Shown piece after piece: positions 1 to 8,390 of a stretch of DNA of 64,000 nt (position 1 is the first letter of the stretch; each line of letters opens with the position of its first letter). Below the pieces are notes generated by a model, which was not told the origin of the DNA, did no database searches, and was given only the letters and a program-made list of their open reading frames with translations. The position numbers and the translations under genes were made by a program. Origin of the DNA: Fodinibius salsisoli (lineage in GTDB: Bacteria; Bacteroidota; Rhodothermia; Balneolales; Balneolaceae); contig NZ_JAGGJA010000005.1 of assembly GCF_026229185.1 (NCBI RefSeq), forward strand, positions 248,001 through 312,000, read 5' to 3'.

Positions 1-245
1 TGGTCGGCAGATGCTATAACGTGCGCCATAGTTTATTCAGTTGATTGGGTAAATTCGAATAGTAGTTCTTTTAAGTATTCAAAAGAATATAGATGCCAAA
101 GATAACCATTTGTGGGAAAGAATAAACTTTTTTGAGCAGATAAAGCAGGATTCAGAGAGGATAAATTATTAGCTTAGCAGAGTGAAATCAATTCCGGGCT
201 GGTTATGATTTGCAATGGTTTGAGGACAAAAATTTTTGATGATAG
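1..245. other. Left edge, no supported gene
   Basis: I see no gene I can support here. On the - strand an ATG at 27-29 opens a frame (MAHVIASAD) that leaves the window after nine codons, so it may be the 5' end of a gene continuing to the left. A 44-codon - strand frame upstream of it, ending at a TAA at 33-35, reads like coding sequence (it contains FFPTNGYLWHLYSFEYL) but has no ATG, GTG or TTG start. It could be a gene relic or chance. Confidence 0.3.
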
Positions 246-842
246 TTAGCCTGTAATATTTGAAATGCCATCGTAAATGAACTGGATGGAAAGAGCCGCC
301 AGCAGTACGCCCAGAAATCGACTCAGGATTTCGTCTCCCGTTCGGCCAATGATTTTTTTCAGGTAGCTGGAGAGAAACATCAGGATAAGCGTAAGCAGGT
401 ACACGGTGAGGATAGCAATAAGAACAGAAACATTGCCTTCGGTCGTGGTAGTATTAGAAAAGAGTAAAATGGAGAGCGTGAGTGCACCGGGACCCGCAAG
501 CAGCGGAATAGACATCGGGAATACCGAAATATCTTTCTTTTCGGTAGCATCTTCGTATTCGGCGTCTTTGGTAATCATGTTAAAAGCCGTGTAGAAGAGC
601 AGCAATCCACCGGCAATACGTAATGATTCGATAGAAATGCCCAGCTGATGAAGCAGGGCCTCGCCATAATTGCCAAAAATGGTGAGTAAGAGCGAAGAGA
701 TGAGAATAGCTTTTAATGCCATAACCTTGCGGTGGCGTTTTTCGCCATCCGGCACCAGCGAGTGAAAGATAAGGGCTGCACCGATGGGGTCTACAATGAC
801 AAAAAGCCCGGTTAATGCATTCAGATAAATAGCAAAATCCAT
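246..842 (-). CDS. MarC family integral membrane protein
   Basis: A 198-residue polytopic membrane protein of the MarC (UPF0056) family. Hydrophobic segments alternate with short loops, giving about six predicted membrane helices. Visible family features are the N-terminal stretch with VDPIGAALIF and the central PLLAGPGALTLSILL. The length is usual for the family. MarC was named after the E. coli multiple-antibiotic-resistance locus, but its role in resistance is not supported and its substrate is unknown. The gene is transcribed towards the left edge. The SDR gene lies 25 bases upstream on the same strand, so the two may be co-transcribed. Confidence 0.9.
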   Translation of the reverse strand: MDFAIYLNALTGLFVIVDPIGAALIFHSLVPDGEKRHRKVMALKAILISSLLLTIFGNYGEALLHQLGISIESLRIAGGLLLFYTAFNMITKDAEYEDATEKKDISVFPMSIPLLAGPGALTLSILLFSNTTTTEGNVSVLIAILTVYLLTLILMFLSSYLKKIIGRTGDEILSRFLGVLLAALSIQFIYDGISNITG

Positions 843-867
843 AGTAGTAATTATTTAGGAAACGTCC

Positions 868-1662
868 TTAGGTAACGTCTGATTTAAGCAAGATTTTATT
901 CAAGAGGTTAGGCGCCCACCGTTTGAGGTAGATACCGGCAATTTCTTTACCCCCGATATAAATTTCGTTCTTCTTTTTTTCAATTTTTGGAAGCAACTTT
1001 TCCGCAAAGGCATCGGGAGGCATGCCGTGCTGTTGGCCCTGGCCCATTTTGTTATGCTTGCTGCCGTCACCTTCCAGGGCATTTTTGGTGACATCCGTTT
1101 TGATAAAGCCGGGGCACACCAGCGAAACATTAATGTTATGCTCTTGAACTTCTTGACGCAAGCAGTCGAAGTATCCATGCAGGGCATGCTTGGAAGAGGC
1201 ATAGCTGGAGCGAAGCCGCGTGCCGAACTTTCCCATTACGCTGCTGGTCACCACAATATGTCCCGATTTGTGCTTAATCATGGATGGCAGCAGAGCTTTT
1301 GTTAAAGCTACCGCCCCAAAGAAGTTTACTTCCATCACTTTACGGATAACCTCCATTTCTGTGTCAATTGCCAGTGAGCGCTGACTAATGCCGCCGTTAT
1401 TGAACAGGTAGTCAACAGAGCCACATTGGTTCAGGGCCTGCTGCGCTTTAGAATCAAGAGAGTCGGTATCCGTGAGATCAAGTGGCAGGATGTGAATAGC
1501 TGAAGGATCTCCGCCGCAGCTTTCTTTTACTTCCTCAAGCTTTTGTTCCCGGCGCGCCGAAAGGATCAGCTTGGCCCCTCGTTCATGGAGGGCATAAGCC
1601 AACGCTTCGCCAATACCAGAGGAGGCTCCGGTAATCCAGGCTACTTTGTCGTGAAATGCCAT
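868..1662 (-). CDS. Short-chain dehydrogenase/reductase (SDR)
   Basis: A 264-residue classical SDR that should oxidise or reduce an unidentified substrate with NAD(P)(H) in the cytoplasm. The Rossmann glycine motif TGASSGIGEA is at residues 11-20, the NNGG motif (usually NNAG) is near residue 88, and the catalytic triad appears as Ser in VTSSVMG with YASSK as the YxxxK signature. The Arg in ILSARREQ soon after the first beta-alpha unit suggests a preference for NADPH. A C-terminal extension with IYIGGKEIAGIYLKRW is typical of DhrB/Dhrs7-like bacterial SDRs. It probably shares a transcript with the MarC-like gene 25 bases downstream. The substrate cannot be deduced from sequence. Confidence 0.9.
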   Translation of the reverse strand: MAFHDKVAWITGASSGIGEALAYALHERGAKLILSARREQKLEEVKESCGGDPSAIHILPLDLTDTDSLDSKAQQALNQCGSVDYLFNNGGISQRSLAIDTEMEVIRKVMEVNFFGAVALTKALLPSMIKHKSGHIVVTSSVMGKFGTRLRSSYASSKHALHGYFDCLRQEVQEHNINVSLVCPGFIKTDVTKNALEGDGSKHNKMGQGQQHGMPPDAFAEKLLPKIEKKKNEIYIGGKEIAGIYLKRWAPNLLNKILLKSDVT

Positions 1663-1850
1663 ATTAAGTACAAGGCTTAAAGTCCGTTTAAATGATTCAT
1701 GTAAAGATGTTGAAACATGCAGAGCATGACAAGAAGAGTTTTAAACTTTCCGATGGATTCAGATACTCTTCAAAGTTTGGTATCTTAGGGTCCCAACGAT
1801 TTTAGCATCAACAGTGTTGACCCTGTTTACCGTAACTAAAATTATTTGTT

Positions 1851-2552
1851 GTGAAACCCAGACATAGCATTTTATTAGTAGAAGATGAAGAAGAATCAGC
1901 TGAAATGCTGGCCAATTTCCTGGAGATGAATGATTATGAGGTGCTGGTTGCCCATGAAGGGAACCGGGCACTGGAACTCATTGAGCAGCACGCCGGTGAA
2001 ATTCATCTTGCTATCTTGGATATTATGGTTCCCCATGTAGATGGCAAAGAAATCTGTCGCCATATACGCAAACATCCGGTGCTAAATGATATCCCGGTCA
2101 TTTTCCTAACGGCAAAGGATGAGGAGCAGGATGAAATTGAAGGCCTTGAGTTGGGGGCTGATGATTACATCCCCAAACCCGCGAGCTTAAATCTTGTTAA
2201 GGCCCACGTAGAATCACTGTTACGACGGCAGAATCCCCAAAAAGCGAACTGGTTGCAATACGGCCAAACCTATCTGGATACTGATGCCAAAGAGCTATTC
2301 GTTGATAACGAGAAGGTTGAGCTTACCTCCACTGAGTACACACTCATCGAACTGATCTATAAAAATCCCAAACGGGTATATACGCGGCAGGAAATTTTGG
2401 AGCATATTACAGAGGAAGATCGATTTGTATTTGACAGAACGGTAGATGTGCATATCAAAAATTTACGGTTAAAGATGGGCAAGGCGGGCAAAGTCATTAA
2501 AACTTATCGGGGCATTGGCTACGGGTTGAACCGTGAAATTGTGAAAGTGTGA
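1851..2552 (+). CDS. OmpR/PhoB-family response regulator
   Basis: A 233-residue two-component response regulator. The receiver domain (residues 5-120) has the acidic pair E11/D12, phospho-acceptor D57 (LAILDIMVP), T87 and K109 in the KPAS motif. A winged-helix DNA-binding domain (about 135-230) follows, ending with the typical TYRGIGYGLN. The start is GTG at 1851; no better ATG lies near, and VKPRHSILLVEDE gives the expected short N-terminus. A histidine kinase follows 80 bases downstream and is its likely partner. The targets are unknown, although the pair sits just upstream of the heme operon. Confidence 0.95.
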   Translation: MKPRHSILLVEDEEESAEMLANFLEMNDYEVLVAHEGNRALELIEQHAGEIHLAILDIMVPHVDGKEICRHIRKHPVLNDIPVIFLTAKDEEQDEIEGLELGADDYIPKPASLNLVKAHVESLLRRQNPQKANWLQYGQTYLDTDAKELFVDNEKVELTSTEYTLIELIYKNPKRVYTRQEILEHITEEDRFVFDRTVDVHIKNLRLKMGKAGKVIKTYRGIGYGLNREIVKV

Positions 2553-2632
2553 CCGCTGATGAATCTGATGGCCCGGATTAATAACGTTGATTTCAGAATC
2601 AGTTTAATCAAACAATCTGCTTAATCAGTGAT
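2553..2632. repeat. Intergenic repeat rich in AATCAG/CTGAT words
   Basis: The spacer between the response regulator and the kinase starts gaccgctgatgaatctgat and contains several TTAATCAG/AATCTG words. The stretch at the hemC 3' end (7495-7590) begins almost identically, and the spacer at 8325-8385 shares the same words. These look like copies of one dispersed intergenic repeat family. Confidence 0.55.
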
Positions 2633-4030
2633 ATGAAGATTCGTTCAAAACTGGCATGGACATTCATTCTTTTACTGATTTTCGGCATAACCTCCATCAG
2701 TAGTTATGCTATTTTGTTTATTCGGGATTACCTGCTGGAAGAAGGCCGCCGTGAGATGAGTAAAGAAACGCGATGGCTGGCGGTAACAGTTGCCAATCTG
2801 GATGAAGGGAGCCAGTTTACTGCTCATTTTGAACAGGCCGCCCGTATTTCCGGTTACCAGCTTGCGCTTTATGACTCTTCCGGGCAGCTGGTCACTTCCT
2901 ATAAACCGAATGAATCCGACTATGCTCCTTACCAGCATTTACCTGAGGGTATTATGGCAAGTTTAAAGGCACGGGATAATCTCGCACTCTTACCCCGGAA
3001 TAGCGATTCAGAGTATTTGACCAGCTATATTCAACTTGTCAGTAATACTGGTACTCGACAATATTTGCAGGCAGCACAATTAAAAGATGAAATTTATGCT
3101 CCCATAAAAACGATCCGGTGGATTATCTATTACGGAATGTTCATTTCCATTGGACTGGTCATCGTGGTGAGTATTTGGATGTCTCGTTACCTCACCAAAC
3201 CCATTACCCAGATTAAAAATGCGGCCCAGGATATTGCCGAGGGCGAGGTAGATCGAGAGATTGACCTGAAACGTGGAGACGAGTTTGGTACACTGGCAAC
3301 CTCCCTGAATCAAATGGCGTTTAAGCTTCGTGAAGATACGCGCCAAATTAAACGATTTGCCGAAAAACAGCGCCAGTTTTTTGCTGATATTACCCACGAA
3401 ATACGGAATCCGTTACATACTATTTCTGCTGCACTTGAAATGCTTGAGCTGGAAAAAATATCTGCCAACCAGAAAGAAAAATATATTCAGACGGCCAAAA
3501 AGCAGACGGATCGGATTTCGCATCTTTTTAAAGACCTAAAAACGCTACAGCGCTATGATTCGGATGAATACTTTATTGAACCTCAGCGGTTTGAATTGTC
3601 AGAAATTGCAGAGCATATGATTGAATGGCATGCAGATAGCGCCGATCAAAAGAGTATCACCCTCCAAATTGATCAACATTCATGTGTGGCCGTTGGTGAT
3701 CCCGGTAAAATAGAACAGGTAGTGGATAACCTGATTTCCAATGCCCTGAAATACACAAATAGCGGAACGGTGAGCCTGCATTATGCGCAAGAGGGGGATG
3801 GGGTCAAAATTGAGGTGGCGGATACCGGGATCGGCATTTCAGAAGAACACCTCGATCGGCTATTTGACCGGTTTTACCGAACCGACAAGGCACGATCACG
3901 CGATAAAGGCGGCACCGGGCTGGGACTTGCGGTCGTTAAGAGTATCCTTACCGCCCATGGCACTGATATCAAAGTCGAGAGTAAAGTGGGTAAAGGTACA
4001 AAGTTTTGGTTTGAATTGGCTAAAGGATGA
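2633..4030 (+). CDS. HAMP-domain sensor histidine kinase
   Basis: A 465-residue membrane sensor kinase, probably the partner of the upstream response regulator. The first membrane helix is about residues 9-30, followed by a roughly 130-residue extracytoplasmic sensing region and a second helix at about 163-183. A HAMP linker (about 184-236) leads to HisKA with phospho-acceptor H255 in FADITHEIRNPLHT, and an ATPase domain shows the N box (NLISNALKYT), G1 (DTGIGIS), F box (FDRFYRTD) and G2 (GGTGLGLAV). All catalytic motifs are intact. The periplasmic region matches no sensor fold I recognise, so the stimulus is unknown. Confidence 0.95.
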   Translation: MKIRSKLAWTFILLLIFGITSISSYAILFIRDYLLEEGRREMSKETRWLAVTVANLDEGSQFTAHFEQAARISGYQLALYDSSGQLVTSYKPNESDYAPYQHLPEGIMASLKARDNLALLPRNSDSEYLTSYIQLVSNTGTRQYLQAAQLKDEIYAPIKTIRWIIYYGMFISIGLVIVVSIWMSRYLTKPITQIKNAAQDIAEGEVDREIDLKRGDEFGTLATSLNQMAFKLREDTRQIKRFAEKQRQFFADITHEIRNPLHTISAALEMLELEKISANQKEKYIQTAKKQTDRISHLFKDLKTLQRYDSDEYFIEPQRFELSEIAEHMIEWHADSADQKSITLQIDQHSCVAVGDPGKIEQVVDNLISNALKYTNSGTVSLHYAQEGDGVKIEVADTGIGISEEHLDRLFDRFYRTDKARSRDKGGTGLGLAVVKSILTAHGTDIKVESKVGKGTKFWFELAKG

Positions 4031-4189
4031 ATTCAGCATGTAGATTTGTTCTAAATAAAATGGAGCGGCTTTTCTTCAAATTCTCTTCACAAAGGATTGG
4101 TTTCTTTAGCATGATATGTTGGAAGCTATGCAAAACAGATTTGTATGGTTGTTGCTTCCTGATAAATAAAACGCAAAAGATCAGTTAAG

Positions 4190-5311
4190 ATGTCCACAGA
4201 GGAACGACGTATTGGTATTGTGTTAATGAATTTGGGCGGACCGACAGCCGATTATGCTGTCAGGCCTTTTCTTTACAACCTATTTAGAGATGAGGATATC
4301 ATAAAAATGGGGGGCGGAAAAGTGCAGGACCTGTTTGCCAAACTGATATCCAAATTCAGGGCGCCAAGTGTTCAGGAAGATTATGAAGAAATTAATGGAT
4401 GTCCGCGGGGTTGTATGGGCAGCAAGCACTGCCTCAATCGGAAAAATAGTGTTAAGTCTACCTGCTGCTCGCCAATCAACAGTCTTACAGAAAAGCAGCG
4501 ACGGGGAGTAGAAAAGTATCTGAAGAAAGAGCTGCCAGATGAATCCGTTAAGGTATATACGTGCATGCGTTATTGGTTGCCCTTTGCGGACACCACGATG
4601 GATGATATGGTGGCAGATGGCATTACACACGCTGTTATGGTGCCGTTGTATCCACAGTTTTCATGGACAACCACAGGCAGTAGCTTTCGGGATTGGGAGA
4701 CAAAGCGCGAGGAAAAATTTGGAAATCAGACTCCGTGGAAAGAATTCCATGTCAAGAATTACCACCTGAACCCTCAATATCTGCGATCAATGAATGAGCG
4801 GATTGATGAGGCCCTGGAAGCGATGGATGAAGAGACCCGCAATAAAACACATTTTATCTTCAGTGCCCACGGAACACCCAAGCTGGAAGTGCGAAGCGGA
4901 GATCCTTACACTGCCGAAATAAATCAAACAATGGAAGCTATTATGGAGATGCGGGGCTATGATCATGAGTACTGGCTTGGCTACCAATCCAAAGTAGGTC
5001 CCCAAAAATGGACTCAGCCCAACACAGCAGAGTTGGTTGAACGGCACCTGGAATATGGGATTAAGAATTTTCTGATGATTCCTGTTGCCTTTGTCACCGA
5101 TCATATTGAAACGCTGTATGAATTGGGTGTTGAGCTCAAAGAAGATTTGGAAGAAGAAGGTTTTGAATTTGAGAACCTTAAAGTTATGTCCGGTATAAAC
5201 GATCATCCTGCTTTTATTCAGGCGTTGGCCGATGAGGCCCTTGATAAATTGAATCACATACTGGATGTGAATACGAAATCAGAGACAGAATCAAAAAAGG
5301 TTTCAGCTTAG
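4190..5311 (+). CDS. hemH: Ferrochelatase with internal Cys-rich insertion
   Basis: Protoporphyrin (or coproporphyrin) ferrochelatase, inserting Fe2+ to make heme, 373 residues. The start MSTEERRIGIVLMNLGGP fits the family N-terminus. The active-site His is in FSAHGTP and the conserved Glu in FVTDHIETLYELGVE. Where most ferrochelatases read IGGGSPL, this protein has an insertion of about 20 residues carrying Cys71, 75, 81, 92 and 93, followed by the normal SPINSLTEKQ. Ferrochelatases with a [2Fe-2S] cluster held by four Cys in an internal segment of about 20 residues are known, Myxococcus xanthus being the studied case, and this protein probably belongs to that class. It is the first gene of the heme cluster; the hemA ATG lies 3 bases after its stop. 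Because PPOX is also encoded in the window, the protoporphyrin route is likely. Confidence 0.96.
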   Translation: MSTEERRIGIVLMNLGGPTADYAVRPFLYNLFRDEDIIKMGGGKVQDLFAKLISKFRAPSVQEDYEEINGCPRGCMGSKHCLNRKNSVKSTCCSPINSLTEKQRRGVEKYLKKELPDESVKVYTCMRYWLPFADTTMDDMVADGITHAVMVPLYPQFSWTTTGSSFRDWETKREEKFGNQTPWKEFHVKNYHLNPQYLRSMNERIDEALEAMDEETRNKTHFIFSAHGTPKLEVRSGDPYTAEINQTMEAIMEMRGYDHEYWLGYQSKVGPQKWTQPNTAELVERHLEYGIKNFLMIPVAFVTDHIETLYELGVELKEDLEEEGFEFENLKVMSGINDHPAFIQALADEALDKLNHILDVNTKSETESKKVSA

Positions 5312-5314
5312 TTG

Positions 5315-6583
5315 ATGTCCGTTAATCCTCCTAAAATATCAGACTTTTGTGTGGTCGGTGTAAACCACTGGGAAGCCACTATTGATATTCGTGAGCGGTT
5401 TAGCCTGAGTGAAATTCAGAAGAAAGAGCTCATTGAAGCAGCGCTCCGAGAAGGGCTTGAAAGCTTGTTTGTGGTTTCAACATGTAACCGCACCGAGATT
5501 TTTGCTCAGAATGTATCTCCCCAGGAATTGATCCGGCTACTGGTAGCTTATTCAAATGCCAAACTTGATGAATTTCATAATTATGGATTTGAAAAAGAAG
5601 GTCGCCCTGCGGTACAGCATCTGTTTCAGCTAAGCGTAGGGCTCGACTCGCAGATTTTGGGCGATGTCCAGGTCGTTAATCAGGTTAAAGAAGCCTATGA
5701 GTTTGCCAGTAACCTGGATGCGGTAGGCGGTGAGCTGCATCGCCTGATGCAGCATATTTTTCGGGCACACAAACGATCTCGGAACGAAACTTCACTGGGC
5801 GAGGGCGCTGCTACAACCGCCTATGCTGCCGTCAAATTTGCTGTGGAAACATTCGATAACCTGGCCGATAAAGATATCCTGCTGGTAGGAACCGGAAAGA
5901 TCGGCAAAGTAACATGCAAAAATCTGATTAACCTCGGTGCCCGGAAGTTGACGCTGATCAACCGGACCCGCGACCGTGCAGAATTTGTGGCTGATAAGTT
6001 TGACCTGGAAGTGGCTGACATGGAGAAGCTTCCAGAAAATATTGCCGAAGCTGATCTGATTATTGTGGCAACGGGAGCACAGCAGCCGGTAGTCACCCTC
6101 GATGATATGAAGCCGTCCATCCTGAATCCATCATTTAAGGTGTTGGTAGATCTGTCAGTGCCCCGAAATATCGATCCGGAGATCGGAGATTTAAAATTTG
6201 TGGATTTGGCAAATATGGACTTCCTTACGGATGTTACCGACGAAGCCTATCGCCGGCGAGAAGAGACCATCCCGATCGTGAAAAAGATTATTGATGATGA
6301 GCTCACGGACTATCAGAATTGGCTCAGCAAACAAAAAGTGGTGCCTACTATTAAGGCACTGACTTCTAAGTTCGATACCATCCGGGAAGATGAGTTCGAG
6401 TTTTTTAAGAATAAAATTTCGGATACGGATAAAGACAAAGTCGAAAATTTAACCCGACGCATTGTGAACAAGATTGCTGCTTATTCTATTGAGCACCTGC
6501 GCGACCATCATGAGTCTGAGCAGGTAACGCAGGTTGTGCACGATATGTTTAAACTTGAGACGCAGAAAAAAGATAATGAGTAA
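5315..6583 (+). CDS. hemA: Glutamyl-tRNA reductase
   Basis: NADPH-dependent reduction of glutamyl-tRNA(Glu) to glutamate-1-semialdehyde, the first committed step of the C5 route to 5-aminolevulinate. About 422 residues. The nucleophile Cys57 lies in STCNRTEIF. LGDVQVVNQVKEAY belongs to the catalytic domain, and GTGKIGKVTCKNL is the NADPH-binding glycine motif. A C-terminal helical dimerisation domain follows. I take the ATG at 5315 rather than the TTG at 5312 in the same frame. The gene follows hemH almost without gap and its end overlaps hemC by 8 bases, so the three are almost certainly co-transcribed and possibly translationally coupled. Confidence 0.96.
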   Translation: MSVNPPKISDFCVVGVNHWEATIDIRERFSLSEIQKKELIEAALREGLESLFVVSTCNRTEIFAQNVSPQELIRLLVAYSNAKLDEFHNYGFEKEGRPAVQHLFQLSVGLDSQILGDVQVVNQVKEAYEFASNLDAVGGELHRLMQHIFRAHKRSRNETSLGEGAATTAYAAVKFAVETFDNLADKDILLVGTGKIGKVTCKNLINLGARKLTLINRTRDRAEFVADKFDLEVADMEKLPENIAEADLIIVATGAQQPVVTLDDMKPSILNPSFKVLVDLSVPRNIDPEIGDLKFVDLANMDFLTDVTDEAYRRREETIPIVKKIIDDELTDYQNWLSKQKVVPTIKALTSKFDTIREDEFEFFKNKISDTDKDKVENLTRRIVNKIAAYSIEHLRDHHESEQVTQVVHDMFKLETQKKDNE

Positions 6584-7502
6584 GTCTCCAATTCGTATTG
6601 GTACCCGGGATAGCCAGCTGGCGACCTGGCAGGCAAAACAAGTAGCAGGAAAGCTTCAGAAGCAGGGTCATGAAACAGAGCTGGTTTTTGTAAAGTCAGA
6701 AGGAGATCTGGACCTTTCCACGCCGCTTACTGAGATGGGAGGCAAAGGCGTTTTTACCAAAGCTCTGGATGAAGCTCAGCTATCCGGGCAGGTTGATATA
6801 GCGGTTCACTCTTTTAAAGATTTGCCTACCGAAAACCCACTTCCGCTAAAAGTAGGGGCCATTCTTGATCGTGCAGATCCGCGTGATACTTTGGTAGCCC
6901 CCGGCGGTACCGATTTTTTGGATGACACCTCATACCAAGCAACGATTGCAACGGGCAGTAATCGTCGCCGCGCCCAATGGCTGCACCGCTATCCCCATCA
7001 CGAAGTGGTCGATATTCGTGGCAATGTGAACACGCGTCTTAAGAAAGTGGAGGATAACGACTGGGACGGAGCGATTTTTGCAGCGGCAGGCCTACAACGG
7101 ATTGACCTCGGACATCATATCAGTCAATATCTCGATTGGATGGTATCGGCTGCCGCACAGGGGGCCATGGCCGTGATGATTCGTGAAGAGGATGAAAATA
7201 TGCAGGAAATTATTGAGGCACTCAATCACGATGAAACCGCACTTTGTACGACCATTGAACGAGACTTTTTGCACGATATGGAAGCGGGATGCAGCGCTCC
7301 GGTCGGTGCGTATGCTTTTATTGAGGATGGTCAGGTACACTTTAAGGCGGTTGCACTCACCCTTGATGGAAGTGAACGATACGACTATGAGGAAACAGTA
7401 GCCGTCGGTGAAGCCAGTGACTTAGGTCACGCTGCCGCGCAAGACTTGCTCAGCCAGGGAGCCATCAAAGTTATTGAAGAGATGAAATCTGACCGCAGAT
7501 GA
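6576..7502 (+). CDS. hemC: Hydroxymethylbilane synthase
   Basis: Porphobilinogen deaminase, which polymerises four porphobilinogens into hydroxymethylbilane. About 308 residues. The start MSKSPIRIGTRDSQLATWQA is the family N-terminus, so ATG 6576 is chosen over an upstream in-frame start at 6534 inside hemA. The Cys that carries the dipyrromethane cofactor is in MEAGCSAPVGAYA. Substrate-binding motifs such as VAVHSFKDLPT and ATGSNRRRAQW are intact. It overlaps the end of hemA by 8 bases. The last codons run into an intergenic repeat that begins at about 7495. Confidence 0.96.
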   Translation: MSKSPIRIGTRDSQLATWQAKQVAGKLQKQGHETELVFVKSEGDLDLSTPLTEMGGKGVFTKALDEAQLSGQVDIAVHSFKDLPTENPLPLKVGAILDRADPRDTLVAPGGTDFLDDTSYQATIATGSNRRRAQWLHRYPHHEVVDIRGNVNTRLKKVEDNDWDGAIFAAAGLQRIDLGHHISQYLDWMVSAAAQGAMAVMIREEDENMQEIIEALNHDETALCTTIERDFLHDMEAGCSAPVGAYAFIEDGQVHFKAVALTLDGSERYDYEETVAVGEASDLGHAAAQDLLSQGAIKVIEEMKSDRR

Positions 7503-7590
7503 ATCAGATTACGCTGATATAGCTGATTAATTTCAGTGAAATCAGAGATAAACAGTGAAATCGATCAATCAGGTTAATCAGCGATCAATG
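7495..7590. repeat. Intergenic repeat copy at hemC/hemD junction
   Basis: The sequence begins gaccgcagatgaatcagat across the hemC stop codon and continues with repeated CTGAT, AATCAG and TCAATCAG words up to the hemD ATG. Its first 19 bases differ from the copy after the response regulator (2553 onward) at only two positions. It is probably a member of the same dispersed repeat family. Confidence 0.55.
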
Positions 7591-8316
7591 AGACAACACA
7601 AACAGAATATTTTAGTTACGCGACCTTTATCTGCGCAGCAACTTGAATATGCACGGATTCTGGGGCTGGAACCGATCATTGAACCAGCATTATCCTTTAG
7701 CTTCCCCAATTACTGGGATCAGGTTTTAAAGACTATCACTGATAATCCCAAATCGGATTGGGTGTTTACCAGTGCCAACGGGGTTAAAGCCCTGGCAGAG
7801 CTTATGGAAGCGGGACTACAACCCCGTCCTGAAACGCAGCTTTTTGCGGTAGGGGCCAAAACCCGGGATGCACTTCAAAAGTTAGGACTTAATGCCCAGA
7901 TTCCTCGTACCCAGGATGGCAAGCATTTAGCAGAACTTATTATCCGGGAGGGAAAAATTGACTCGGTGATCTATTTCCATGGCAACCTGAGTCGCGATGA
8001 AATGACGAACGGGCTCTCAGAGGAGCATATTGAAGTGATTGAACTGGAAGTGTATGAAACGATTATTAATGCGGTTCATATGCCTGAAAACCCCATAAGT
8101 GGAATCCTTTTTTATAGTCCCAGTGCGGTAGAAGGTTTTGCCCGTGGTCAAGGCTTTAAAGATGAGTTGCCCCCCTTATTTGCAATCGGCCCGACGACGG
8201 CCAAGGCATTGAAAGAGCAAACTGATCAGCATATAGAAATTGCCAAACAACCGGATACAGAAGTGTTGTTGCGAACGGTATCAGACTACATTTTTAATAA
8301 AACAGAAAGTGTTTAA
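7588..8316 (+). CDS. hemD: Uroporphyrinogen-III synthase
   Basis: Cyclises hydroxymethylbilane with inversion of ring D to uroporphyrinogen III. About 242 residues, the usual length. HemD proteins are poorly conserved, but the two-lobed pattern is visible: ILVTRPLSAQQLEYAR at the N-terminus, DWVFTSANGVKAL in lobe 2, LFAVGAKTRDALQKLG, GILFYSPSAVEGFAR and the C-terminal FAIGPTTAKALKE. I start at ATG 7588 (MRQHKQNILVTRPL). The GTG at 7555 in the same frame would only translate repeat sequence. Position between hemC and hemE supports the call. A second HemD-like protein is encoded at 30764-31501. Confidence 0.93.
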   Translation: MRQHKQNILVTRPLSAQQLEYARILGLEPIIEPALSFSFPNYWDQVLKTITDNPKSDWVFTSANGVKALAELMEAGLQPRPETQLFAVGAKTRDALQKLGLNAQIPRTQDGKHLAELIIREGKIDSVIYFHGNLSRDEMTNGLSEEHIEVIELEVYETIINAVHMPENPISGILFYSPSAVEGFARGQGFKDELPPLFAIGPTTAKALKEQTDQHIEIAKQPDTEVLLRTVSDYIFNKTESV

Positions 8317-8324
8317 CCATATAT

Positions 8325-8385
8325 TTCCACAAATAGTACGGATTAATCAGTTTAAATCTGTGTAGATCAGTGGCTTAAAGAAAAG
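8325..8385. repeat. Intergenic repeat copy at hemD/hemE junction
   Basis: The spacer holds the words ggattaatcagtttaaatc and gtgtagatcagtggc, resembling the AATCAG/AATCTGTG-type repeats at 2553-2632 and 7495-7590. It is the third spacer in the first 8.4 kb with such words. I see no terminator in it, so the operon may read through. Confidence 0.45.
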
Positions 8386-8390
8386 TATTT

